A stretch of 64,000 nucleotides of DNA from contig NZ_JAGYXY010000001.1 of NCBI RefSeq assembly GCF_018362775.1, positions 573,126-637,125 of the forward strand, read 5' to 3'. The notes under the pieces are model-generated. The model did no database searches. It saw only the letters and a list, made by a program, of their open reading frames with translations, and was not told the DNA's origin. A program made the position numbers and the translations under genes. Source of the DNA: Alistipes montrealensis (GTDB lineage Bacteria > Bacteroidota > Bacteroidia > Bacteroidales > Rikenellaceae). Positions 53,317 through 61,259 of this stretch are shown in pieces (position 1 is the stretch's first letter; each line of letters starts with the position of its first letter).

Positions 53317-54270
53317 ATGGCGGATGCGGAGGCACGGACGATCGAACGGCTCAAGGCCGGGGCCGGGGCTTACGCCTGCGGCGGATACCTGGCCGCGCTC
53401 GACGAACTGCAACGCACCGAAATCGGCACGGCACTGATCTTCGACCGCCTGCAGCGGAAAATGCACACGGTCGAAGCGCTCCGCAGCGAAGCCTCCGAGA
53501 ACTGGAACCAGACCTTTTACCTGCTCTATTTCCGCACACTGGGCGACCGGCAGAACCAGGAGGCCTACCTGCGACTGGCACGGAAGGTCCCCTACAAAAT
53601 CGTACTGCGCGAACGACTGGCGCCGCACGCCGTCGAAGCGATGCTCTTCGGAGCTTCGGGACTTCTGGAACTCTACCGCAACGACACCTATACGCTCGAC
53701 CTGAGGCGCAGTTTCGAATACCTCGCGGCAAAGTACGACATCGAACCGATGGACGCCTCGGAGTGGGCGCTCACGGAGATTCGCCCGGCCAACCATCCCG
53801 TGCTGCGGCTGGCGCAGGCCGCGGAGTTCTTCGCGCAGGACGAATTCGTGATGGAACGCGCCATGGCCTGCCGCACGGAGGAGGAAATACGCCGCCTTTT
53901 CTCGATCGAAGCATCGCCTTACTGGCGTACGCACCATATTCCCGGTGCAGAGAGCGACGAAAGCCCCAAGCGCATCGGGGCGTTCAAAGCCAACATCATC
54001 GGAATCAACCTCGTCGTGGTCCTGCAATTCGCCTACGGCAGCTACACCGGCAACGAGCGGCTGCGCGACAGCGCCCTCACGCTGCTGGAACGCCTGCCGG
54101 CCGAGGACAACCGTTACATGCGCGCGTGGCAGGCGGCGGGGATACGCCCGCGCAACGCCTTCGAATCGCAGGCCCTGCTGCAGTTGGCGACCGAATACTG
54201 CGCGGCGAAACGCTGCGCAGAATGCTTTGTCGGACGGCGAATCGCACAATACCCGAACAACCTGAAATAA
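53317..54270 (+). CDS. DUF2851 family protein
   Basis: A 317-residue cytoplasmic protein, starting 1 base after the MIP18 stop. DUF2851 features: IFDRLQRKMHTVEALRSEAS, NWNQTFYLLYFRTLGDRQNQ, PHAVEAMLFGASGLLELY, SEWALTEIRPANHPVLRLAQ and ASPYWRTHHIPG. Family members that I know are usually about 420 residues; this one lacks most of the N-terminal part, yet codon use is normal, so it is likely a natural short form. Function unknown. Confidence 0.8.
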   Translation: MADAEARTIERLKAGAGAYACGGYLAALDELQRTEIGTALIFDRLQRKMHTVEALRSEASENWNQTFYLLYFRTLGDRQNQEAYLRLARKVPYKIVLRERLAPHAVEAMLFGASGLLELYRNDTYTLDLRRSFEYLAAKYDIEPMDASEWALTEIRPANHPVLRLAQAAEFFAQDEFVMERAMACRTEEEIRRLFSIEASPYWRTHHIPGAESDESPKRIGAFKANIIGINLVVVLQFAYGSYTGNERLRDSALTLLERLPAEDNRYMRAWQAAGIRPRNAFESQALLQLATEYCAAKRCAECFVGRRIAQYPNNLK

Positions 54271-54279
54271 CCGCCTGCC

Positions 54280-54399
54280 ATGAACGCCATCAACTACATC
54301 CTGGAACACAAAGAGTTCATCTCCTGGAAATCGGACATCGGGAAACTGGCCGCTCCCCGACCGCAGGATCAGCATGCAAAAAGCCCGGCGGAAGATTGA
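54280..54399 (+). CDS. Possible 39-residue small protein
   Basis: ATG 54280 to TGA 54397-54399 codes for a charged peptide beginning MNAINYILEHKEFISWKSDI. Codon choice (GCC, ATC, CTG, AAC) resembles true genes here. It begins 9 bases after the DUF2851 stop and its stop overlaps the secA -33 box. It could be a small protein or the remains of a longer gene; no family recognised. Confidence 0.35.
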   Translation: MNAINYILEHKEFISWKSDIGKLAAPRPQDQHAKSPAED

Positions 54400-54425
54400 C
54401 AAATTGCAAAAAATAAGTATCTTTG
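54395..54425 (+). promoter_or_regulatory. secA promoter
   Basis: ATTG (54395-54398), 19-base spacer, TATCTTTG (54418-54425), 40 bases before the secA ATG. Confidence 0.75.
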
Positions 54426-54465
54426 TAGGATTTACAACCCGAACCCGAATAACAACAAACGCATT

Positions 54466-57400
54466 ATGGATATAGTTGCAAGTATCATCAAAGCCCTCTT
54501 CGGCTCGAAAGCCGACAAGGACCGCAAACAGATCGAGCCTTACCTGGAGAAGATCAAGGCCATCTATCCCTCGATCGAGAAACTCTCGAACGACGAATTA
54601 CGCGCCCGCAGCGAGGACCTGAAAAAACAGATCGCCGATTTCATCGCCGCAGATGAAGCCCACATCGTCGAGCTGAAGGCCCTGCTCGAAAAGCCCGAAA
54701 CGCAACTCGAAGAGAAAGAGAAGATTTCGAAAGAGATCGACGAGACCACCAAACGCATCGACGAGAAGATCGAAGAGGTGCTCGACCGGATACTGCCCGA
54801 GGCTTTCGCCATCATGAAGGACACGGCACGCCGTTTCGCCCAGAACGAAACGGTCGTAGTGACTGCCAACGCATTCGACCGCGACCTGGCGGCGACAAAG
54901 GATTTCGTCACCATCGAGGGCGACAAGGCCATCTATGCCAATCACTGGCTGGCCGGCGGCAACGACATGAAGTGGGACATGGTCCACTACGACGTGCAGC
55001 TGTTCGGCGGCGTGGTGCTCCACCAGGGCAAGATCGCCGAGATGGCGACGGGTGAAGGAAAAACCCTCGTGGCGACGCTCCCCGTATTCCTCAACGCACT
55101 GGCCAAGAAGGGTGTGCACATGGTGACGGTGAACAACTACCTGGCCAAGCGTGACTCCGAGTGGATGGGTCCGATGTACCAGTTCCACGGCCTGTCGGTG
55201 GCTTGTATCGACGATACGCAGCCCAACTCCGACGAACGCCGCAAGGCTTACATGGCCGACATCACATTCGGAACCAACAACGAATACGGCTTCGACTACC
55301 TGCGCGACAACATGGCTTCATCGCCCAAGGACCTCGTACAGCGTAAACACCATTTCGCCATCGTCGATGAGGTCGACTCCGTATTGATCGACGACGCCCG
55401 TACGCCGCTCATCATCTCGGGTCCCGTGCCCAAGGGCGACGACCAGATGTTCGAGCAGTACCGTCCGGCGATCGAGAACCTCTACAACCTCCAGAAAAAC
55501 CTCGTGACGGGGCTGCTCGCCGAAGCGCGTCAGTTGATCTCGGAGGGCAAGAACGACGAGGGCGGCGTGAAACTCTACCGGACGCACAAAGGTCTGCCCA
55601 AATACAAGCCGCTGATCAAGTACCTTTCGGAGCAGGGCGTCAAGGCGCTGATGCAGAAGACCGAAAACACCTACATGCAGGACAACAACCGTCGCATGCC
55701 CGAAATCACCGACGAGTTGTATTTCGTCATCGACGAGAAACTCAACTCGGTGGAACTGACGGACAAGGGCCATGAGGTGCTGTCGAAATACTTCAACGAA
55801 GACGGATTCTTCGTGATGCCCGACATCGGGGCCGAAGTCGCCGAACTGGAGAAAAGCAATCTGACCGCCGAAGAGAAAGCGCAGAAGCGCGACGAGGTGA
55901 TCAACGACTATTCGATCAAATCGGAGCGCGTGCACACGGTGATCCAGCTTCTGAAAGCCTTCGCTATGTTCGAGAAAGACATCGAATATGTGGTGATGGA
56001 CAACAAGGTGAAAATCGTCGACGAGCAGACCGGCCGTATCCTCGAAGGACGCCGCTATTCGGACGGACTGCACCAGGCCATCGAGGCCAAGGAGCACGTG
56101 AAGGTCGAGGCCGCAACGCAGACCTTCGCCACGATTACGCTGCAGAACTACTTCCGTATGTACCACAAGCTGGGCGGTATGACCGGTACGGCCGAAACGG
56201 AGGCATCGGAGTTCTGGAGCATCTATAAACTCGACGTGGTGGTGATCCCGACCAACCGCAAGGTGGTTCGCGACGACCGCCAGGATTTGATCTACAAAAC
56301 CAAGCGCGAGAAATACAACGCCGTGATCGAAGAGATCGTGAAGCTCGTCGAGGCGGGCCGTCCGGTACTGGTCGGCACAACGTCGGTCGAGATTTCGGAG
56401 TTGCTGAGCCGCATGCTCAAACTCCGCGGCATCAAGCACAACGTCCTGAACGCCAAGCAGCATGCACTGGAGGCGCAGGTCGTAGCCGAAGCCGGTCGCT
56501 CGGGGCAGGTGACCATCGCGACCAACATGGCCGGCCGAGGAACCGACATCAAACTGACGCCCGAGGTGAAGGCCGCGGGAGGTCTGGCGATCATCGGAAC
56601 CGAACGCCATGAAAGCCGCCGCGTCGACCGCCAGTTGCGCGGACGTGCCGGCCGTCAGGGCGACCCCGGATCGTCGCAGTTCTTCGTATCGCTCGAAGAC
56701 GACCTGATGCGTCTGTTCGGTTCGGGCCGCATCGCCGCGATGATGGACCGCATGGGCCTGAAAGAGGGCGAGGTAATCCAGGCGGGCATGATGACCAAGG
56801 CCATCGAGCGCGCCCAGAAGAAGGTCGAGGAGAACAACTTCGGCATTCGTAAGCGCCTGCTGGAATACGACGACGTGATGAACTCGCAGCGCGAGGTGAT
56901 CTACACCCGCCGCCGCCACGCACTCTACGGAGAGCGGATCGAGATCGACCTGAACAACATCATGTACGACTACGCCGAGAACTTCGTCGAGGAAAACCGC
57001 GGCATCGAATTCGAGGACTTCCGCATGGAGCTGATCCGCGACGTGGCCGTCGAGCCGGAGATCGACGAGGCGACCTACAAGGATGCCAAGCCCGGCGAAC
57101 TGGTCGAGGCGATCGTCAAAGCGCTCAAGGAGGCTTACGCACGCCGTGCGAAAGCCGTAGCCGATACGGTGCGTCCGGTCATGGAACGCATCTACGAGGA
57201 CCGCAAGGATCAGTTGGATTCGAACATCTACTTCCCGCTGACCGACGGACACCTGGGCTACAACGTGCCGGTCAACCTGCTGAAATGCCAGAATACGGAC
57301 GGGGCGGAAATCTACAAGGTATTCTCGAAAGTGGTGATGTTCACCACCATCGACGACGCATGGCGTGAGCACCTGCGCGAGATGGACGACCTGCGCCAAA

Positions 57401-57759
57401 GCGTGCAGAACGCCACCTACGAGCAGAAAGACCCGCTGCTGATCTACAAGTTCGAATCGTTCGGACTGTTCTCGAAAATGATCATAAAGGTCAACCGCGA
57501 CGTGCTGGCTATCCTGAACAAGGCCTACATCCCCGTGCGCGACCAGAATGCCGAGGCTGTACAGCGCCAGCAGCAGGAGCGCGCCAAGGTCGATGTCAAC
57601 AAGTTGCAGGCCTCGCGCATGCAGGCCGCGGCGCAGGCCGGACAGCAGGAGCAGCAGAAACCGATGCCCATGCACGTCGAGAAAAAAGCCGGACGCAACG
57701 ATCCGTGTCCCTGCGGCTCGGGTAAGAAATACAAGAACTGCCACGGCAAAGGCATGTAA
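54466..57759 (+). CDS. secA: Preprotein translocase ATPase SecA
   Basis: A 1097-residue motor for Sec export, long as is usual in Bacteroidetes. Walker [41 protein letters not shown] (Walker B), [86 protein letters not shown]. The C-terminus carries the zinc motif [18 protein letters not shown]. Relative to E. coli there is an extra coiled segment near residues 60-110. Own promoter. Confidence 0.98.
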   Translation: MDIVASIIKALFGSKADKDRKQIEPYLEKIKAIYPSIEKLSNDELRARSEDLKKQIADFIAADEAHIVELKALLEKPETQLEEKEKISKEIDETTKRIDEKIEEVLDRILPEAFAIMKDTARRFAQNETVVVTANAFDRDLAATKDFVTIEGDKAIYANHWLAGGNDMKWDMVHYDVQLFGGVVLHQGKIAEMATGEGKTLVATLPVFLNALAKKGVHMVTVNNYLAKRDSEWMGPMYQFHGLSVACIDDTQPNSDERRKAYMADITFGTNNEYGFDYLRDNMASSPKDLVQRKHHFAIVDEVDSVLIDDARTPLIISGPVPKGDDQMFEQYRPAIENLYNLQKNLVTGLLAEARQLISEGKNDEGGVKLYRTHKGLPKYKPLIKYLSEQGVKALMQKTENTYMQDNNRRMPEITDELYFVIDEKLNSVELTDKGHEVLSKYFNEDGFFVMPDIGAEVAELEKSNLTAEEKAQKRDEVINDYSIKSERVHTVIQLLKAFAMFEKDIEYVVMDNKVKIVDEQTGRILEGRRYSDGLHQAIEAKEHVKVEAATQTFATITLQNYFRMYHKLGGMTGTAETEASEFWSIYKLDVVVIPTNRKVVRDDRQDLIYKTKREKYNAVIEEIVKLVEAGRPVLVGTTSVEISELLSRMLKLRGIKHNVLNAKQHALEAQVVAEAGRSGQVTIATNMAGRGTDIKLTPEVKAAGGLAIIGTERHESRRVDRQLRGRAGRQGDPGSSQFFVSLEDDLMRLFGSGRIAAMMDRMGLKEGEVIQAGMMTKAIERAQKKVEENNFGIRKRLLEYDDVMNSQREVIYTRRRHALYGERIEIDLNNIMYDYAENFVEENRGIEFEDFRMELIRDVAVEPEIDEATYKDAKPGELVEAIVKALKEAYARRAKAVADTVRPVMERIYEDRKDQLDSNIYFPLTDGHLGYNVPVNLLKCQNTDGAEIYKVFSKVVMFTTIDDAWREHLREMDDLRQSVQNATYEQKDPLLIYKFESFGLFSKMIIKVNRDVLAILNKAYIPVRDQNAEAVQRQQQERAKVDVNKLQASRMQAAAQAGQQEQQKPMPMHVEKKAGRNDPCPCGSGKKYKNCHGKGM

Positions 57760-57804
57760 CAAGGCACGCCTTTGAGGGGAGTTCGCGGATAAAGAATACG
57801 GAAT

Positions 57805-58245
57805 ATGGCTTACAACGAGGAGAAACAATACCAGTTGGACCTGCGCTACCTGCGCATGGCAAGCATCTGGGCTGAAAATTCATACTGCGTACGCCGCAAG
57901 GTAGGAGCGCTGATCGTCAAGGACCAGATGATTATTTCAGACGGTTACAACGGCACTCCGTCGGGCTTCGAGAATATCTGCGAGGACGAAGAGGGCCGCA
58001 CAAAGCCCTATGTGCTCCATGCCGAGGCCAATGCCATCACGAAGGTCGCCAAGTCGGCCAACAACTGCAACGGCTCGACGCTCTACATCACGGCAGCGCC
58101 CTGCATCGAATGTTCGAAACTGATTATCCAGGCGGGCATCAAGCGGGTGGTCTATTCGGACGATTACCGTTCGGAAGAGGGTTTGAACCTGCTGCGCCGC
58201 GTAGGCATCGAATGCGTGCAGTGCGAACTGGGGCAAAAGGAGTAA
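57805..58245 (+). CDS. Deoxycytidylate (dCMP) deaminase family protein
   Basis: A 146-residue zinc deaminase supplying dUMP for thymidylate synthesis; homologous to ComEB. Motifs: VRRKVGALIVKDQMIISDGY, NGTPSGFENICED, VLHAEANAITKVAKSA (HAE) and AAPCIECSKLIIQAGIKRVV (PCxxC). A small secreted-protein gene follows 4 bases later. Confidence 0.9.
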   Translation: MAYNEEKQYQLDLRYLRMASIWAENSYCVRRKVGALIVKDQMIISDGYNGTPSGFENICEDEEGRTKPYVLHAEANAITKVAKSANNCNGSTLYITAAPCIECSKLIIQAGIKRVVYSDDYRSEEGLNLLRRVGIECVQCELGQKE

Positions 58246-58249
58246 GCCA

Positions 58250-58669
58250 ATGAAAAAGGCGCTCTTTTTCTTCGCGGCCCTGGCATGCGCGGGATTCGGT
58301 TCGGCGCAGGAGATCGCGGCGGATACCGTGCGGGCAACGCCGCCCTATTACTACTGCGAGATTATCGCCGGGCATCTGCCGACTCATCGCAGCAACGGCG
58401 TGCTGTTCGATTTCGGACAAAAGACCGGGGTGTGGAAATACAATTACCTGACGGATGCCGCTGGGAACAAACTGCTTTTCAGTTCGGGCATGGATGCCGT
58501 GAATTACATGGGCAGCCTCGGCTGGGAGTTCGTACAGGCTTATGCCTCGGGCAAAGACAACAATATCAGCCACTATGTATTGCGCATCACTCCGGCCCGG
58601 TTGGCAACAACACAGCGGGAGGCGCTGCTCGCGCCGCCGGAGCGGGAAAAGCCGCGCAAAGAGAAGTGA
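58250..58669 (+). CDS. Small secreted protein, DUF4177-like
   Basis: A 139-residue exported protein (signal to about residue 19, FGSAQ). The body has YYYCEIIAGHLPTHRSNGVL and GLGWEFV-like MGSLGWEFVQAYASGKDNNI, reminiscent of DUF4177 folds with a W-E-F/L-V motif; the C-terminus is charged. It follows the dCMP deaminase and ends at a strong terminator. Function unknown. Confidence 0.7.
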   Translation: MKKALFFFAALACAGFGSAQEIAADTVRATPPYYYCEIIAGHLPTHRSNGVLFDFGQKTGVWKYNYLTDAAGNKLLFSSGMDAVNYMGSLGWEFVQAYASGKDNNISHYVLRITPARLATTQREALLAPPEREKPRKEK

Positions 58670-58676
58670 AGCCAGT

Positions 58677-58711
58677 AAAACGGAGCATCGGAAACGGCGC
58701 TCCGTTTTTTT
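58677..58711 (+). terminator. Terminator after the small secreted protein gene
   Basis: AAAACGGAGC (58677-58686) pairs with GCTCCGTTTT (58698-58708), then T-run. Confidence 0.85.
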
Positions 58712-58729
58712 ATGGGTCCGTGGCGAAAA

Positions 58730-58761
58730 TTTGCATATCCCGCATACATATTGTATATTTA
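58730..58761 (+). promoter_or_regulatory. Promoter of the SDR gene
   Basis: TTTG (58730-58733), 20-base spacer, TATATTTA (58754-58761), a near-consensus pair 29 bases before the ATG. Confidence 0.5.
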
Positions 58762-58790
58762 GGTAGGCAAAAACCGAAAAACAAAGCGCT

Positions 58791-59525
58791 ATGAAACGAA
58801 TCGTCATCGTAGGCGCCACGTCGGGCATCGGGCTCGAAGTGGCACGGCTATCGATCCGCGCAGGATGGCGGGTCGGAGCGGCAGGGCGCCGTACGGAAGC
58901 CCTCGAAGCGCTCCGCGCCGAAGCGCCTGCACAAGTGGAAATCCAGTCGATGGACATCACCCGCGACGATGCTCCCGAGCTTCTCGCCCGGCTGACCGAA
59001 CGCCTGGGCGGCATGGACATCTATTTCCATGCGTCGGGCATCGGCAGCCGCAATACCGAGTTACGGCCCGACATCGAAATCGCAACCCTGCGCACCAACG
59101 GCGAAGGATTCGTGCGGATGGTCACGGCAGCCTTCGGCTATTTCCGCGGACACGGAGGCGGGCGCATAGCCGTCATCAGTTCGATTGCCGGAACAAAGGG
59201 GCTCGGAACGGCCCCGGCCTATTCGGCGACCAAACGGATGCAGAACACCTATATCGACGCGCTGGCGCAGCTCTCCCGCATGGAGGGATACGGCATCCGG
59301 TTTACGGACATCCGTCCGGGATTCGTCGCAACACCGTTGCTGGCCGGAGACGGACACTACCCGATGCTGATGCACACGGAAAAAGTCGCAGCGCGCATCA
59401 TGCACGTCCTGCGGCATCCGCGCCGCCGCGTGGTCATCGACCGCCGCTACGCCGTGCTGGTCTTCTTCTGGAAACTGATCCCGGAGTGGCTCTGGGAACG
59501 GCTGAAAATACGCAAAAACGACTGA
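58791..59525 (+). CDS. Short-chain dehydrogenase/reductase
   Basis: A 244-residue classical SDR. Cofactor motif GATSGIG near residues 7-13, RTEALEALR after strand 2 (Arg suggests NADP), NNAG-equivalent FHASGIGSRN, ISSIAGTKGLG with the catalytic Ser, and AYSATKRMQNTYID with Tyr and Lys. A C-terminal amphipathic segment (YAVLVFFWKLIPEWLWERLK) may bind membrane. Substrate unknown. Own promoter and terminator. Confidence 0.92.
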   Translation: MKRIVIVGATSGIGLEVARLSIRAGWRVGAAGRRTEALEALRAEAPAQVEIQSMDITRDDAPELLARLTERLGGMDIYFHASGIGSRNTELRPDIEIATLRTNGEGFVRMVTAAFGYFRGHGGGRIAVISSIAGTKGLGTAPAYSATKRMQNTYIDALAQLSRMEGYGIRFTDIRPGFVATPLLAGDGHYPMLMHTEKVAARIMHVLRHPRRRVVIDRRYAVLVFFWKLIPEWLWERLKIRKND

Positions 59526-59527
59526 GT

Positions 59528-59556
59528 AAAACCCCGCAGGAAGATTTCCGCGGGGT
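59528..59556 (+). terminator. Terminator of the SDR gene
   Basis: AAACCCCGCAGG and TCCGCGGGGTTTTT pair with a small mismatch around AAGATT, followed by T. Confidence 0.85.
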
Positions 59557-59583
59557 TTTTCGCAACAGGGCCGAAAAAATCAT

Positions 59584-59591
59584 TACATTTG
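59584..59591 (+). promoter_or_regulatory. -7 box 6 bases before the LytS-type kinase gene
   Basis: TACATTTG ends 6 bases before ATG 59598; a short or absent leader is predicted. Confidence 0.45.
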
Positions 59592-59597
59592 TTCCGC

Positions 59598-61130
59598 ATG
59601 GCACGACGGCGACACACACCCAAAGGGCGGCTTCTGGTGACGGGAACGATTCTGTTGTTCCTGCTCGTGGCGGGCATCGTAGTCACCGGGCGCATCATCA
59701 ACGGCATGGCCGTGCAGATGAGCGACCGCATCGTCATGCAGATCAGCGAATACCATTGCAGGCTGCTGCAAGTCGAATTCAAACGTTCGGAAGAGGTGTT
59801 GGACGCCTCGGTGCAATTCATGCGTGCGCACACCGCACCGACGGAGGCCGAGTTACGCGTACTCGCGGCGACACTGATGCAGCTCGATCCGAAAGCGGGA
59901 TGCGTCTGGTTCACGGAGCCGGGGAGCCGTACGATCCGCAGCTATCCACGCAGCGATGAGCCCCGGACCACGGAGGCCGCCACGGATTTCAGGCAGCAAC
60001 TCATCGCCGGGGCAGGCGGCGACTCGATCCGCAGCCACGTCAGCGGCTCGGGGGAGGTCCAGGTCTGGAGCATGGCCTGCCGCGTGACGGACCAGTCGGG
60101 CCGCAAGCACATTTGCGGCGTCGATTTCCCGTTGCCGGAGATCTATGCCTACATGACGCAGAGCCCGGCCAGCAGCAGTTATGCCACCCTGTTCAATCCC
60201 GAAGGAGTGATCGTCTACCACCCCGACAGCCTGAAACTGGGCCTCCCGGCGAGCGATTCGACCGGACTGACGGCATTCCGGGAGGTTATAGCCACCGGAA
60301 AGCGGGTCTCCGTCTACGCGGTTTCGGACTACCTCAGCGTCGACGAGGAACGCATCTACTACCCCATTCAGATAAGCGGCCGCCGTTGGGTGGCCGGCAT
60401 CGGCATCCCGCGGCTGGTCATCGAGCAGGAGGTCGACGATTTCCATTTCTACACGATTCTCACAGCCGTGATCTCGGTGCTGTTCTTCGCCGTGCTGCTC
60501 GCCGTGGCTCAGCGTCGCTGGCGCCGCGAATACGACCTGCGCCGCCTTTCGGAACGGGAGTCCGAGCAGTTACACCTGCAACAGGTATTGGAGCAGATCG
60601 ATCCGCACTTCCTGTTCAACTCGCTCAATTCGCTCTATGCGCTGATCCGCTGCAACCCCGACCAGGCCCGGGAGTTCACGCTCACCCTTTCGCGCGTCTA
60701 CCGCCGGGTATTGGAACGCCGCAAGCAGATACTTTCGACACTCTCCGAAGAGATCGATTTCACGTGGCAGTATTACACGCTGCAAAAAATCCGTTTCGAC
60801 AACCGTATCGAACTTACCACGGCCATCGACCCCGCGCTGCGCAACTGGCGGATTCCCTCGATGAGCCTCCAGACGCTGGTTGAAAACGCCGTCAAGCACA
60901 ACAGCATCACGGGCAACAATCCGCTGCATGTCCGCATCCGCACCGAAGGAGAAAGCCTCGTGATCGAGAACAACTACACCCCGCGTAACGACCGCAATGC
61001 GGAATCGCTGGGCGTGGGGCTGGAGCGCATCCGTTCGGTCTACCGGTTCTACACCGAGGAAAACATCACGATTTCGGCCGGCGAAGGGACCTTCAGTTGT
61101 CGGTTACCGCTGTTGCCGCCCGAAAAGTAA
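59598..61130 (+). CDS. LytS/YehU-type sensor histidine kinase
   Basis: A 510-residue inner-membrane kinase of the LytS family. One N-terminal helix (LLVTGTILLFLLVAGIVVTG), a periplasmic sensor of about 240 residues with PDC/Cache-like strands (GCVWFTEPGSRTIRSY, LFNPEGVIVYHPDSLKLGLP, WVAGIGIPRLVIEQ), a second helix (FYTILTAVISVLFFAVLLAV), then HisK LQQVLEQIDPHFLFNSLNSL with the phospho-His, and the HATPase N box LQTLVENAVKHNSITGNN and GVGLERIRSVYRFYTEE. No LytTR response regulator is adjacent; the next gene is a metalloprotease. Confidence 0.9.
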   Translation: MARRRHTPKGRLLVTGTILLFLLVAGIVVTGRIINGMAVQMSDRIVMQISEYHCRLLQVEFKRSEEVLDASVQFMRAHTAPTEAELRVLAATLMQLDPKAGCVWFTEPGSRTIRSYPRSDEPRTTEAATDFRQQLIAGAGGDSIRSHVSGSGEVQVWSMACRVTDQSGRKHICGVDFPLPEIYAYMTQSPASSSYATLFNPEGVIVYHPDSLKLGLPASDSTGLTAFREVIATGKRVSVYAVSDYLSVDEERIYYPIQISGRRWVAGIGIPRLVIEQEVDDFHFYTILTAVISVLFFAVLLAVAQRRWRREYDLRRLSERESEQLHLQQVLEQIDPHFLFNSLNSLYALIRCNPDQAREFTLTLSRVYRRVLERRKQILSTLSEEIDFTWQYYTLQKIRFDNRIELTTAIDPALRNWRIPSMSLQTLVENAVKHNSITGNNPLHVRIRTEGESLVIENNYTPRNDRNAESLGVGLERIRSVYRFYTEENITISAGEGTFSCRLPLLPPEK

Positions 61131-61137
61131 TCCGCCT

Positions 61138-61180
61138 AATCGCGGCATTCACTCCCCCAATCGGGGCATTCGCCCCCGAT
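61138..61180. promoter_or_regulatory. Tandem 13-bp repeat and hairpin after the LytS-type gene
   Basis: AATCGCGGCATTC (61138-61150) and AATCGGGGCATTC (61159-61171) match at 12 of 13 bases with a 21-base period. The second copy is also the left arm of a 7-bp hairpin (ATCGGGG 61160-61166 with CCCCGAT 61174-61180) followed by CACTTTTCTTT, so it may be a terminator, a regulator-binding direct repeat, or both. Confidence 0.45.
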
Positions 61181-61259
61181 CACTTTTCTTTAAAAAAATT
61201 AAATTCTATTATTGCATCCTGCGGATTTTGTATATCCGTAACAAAAACTGCAATAATAA

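Noticed and set aside
55318..57828. 836-codon minus-strand frame opposite secA
   Set aside because: Shadow frame; SecA on the plus strand has every expected motif.
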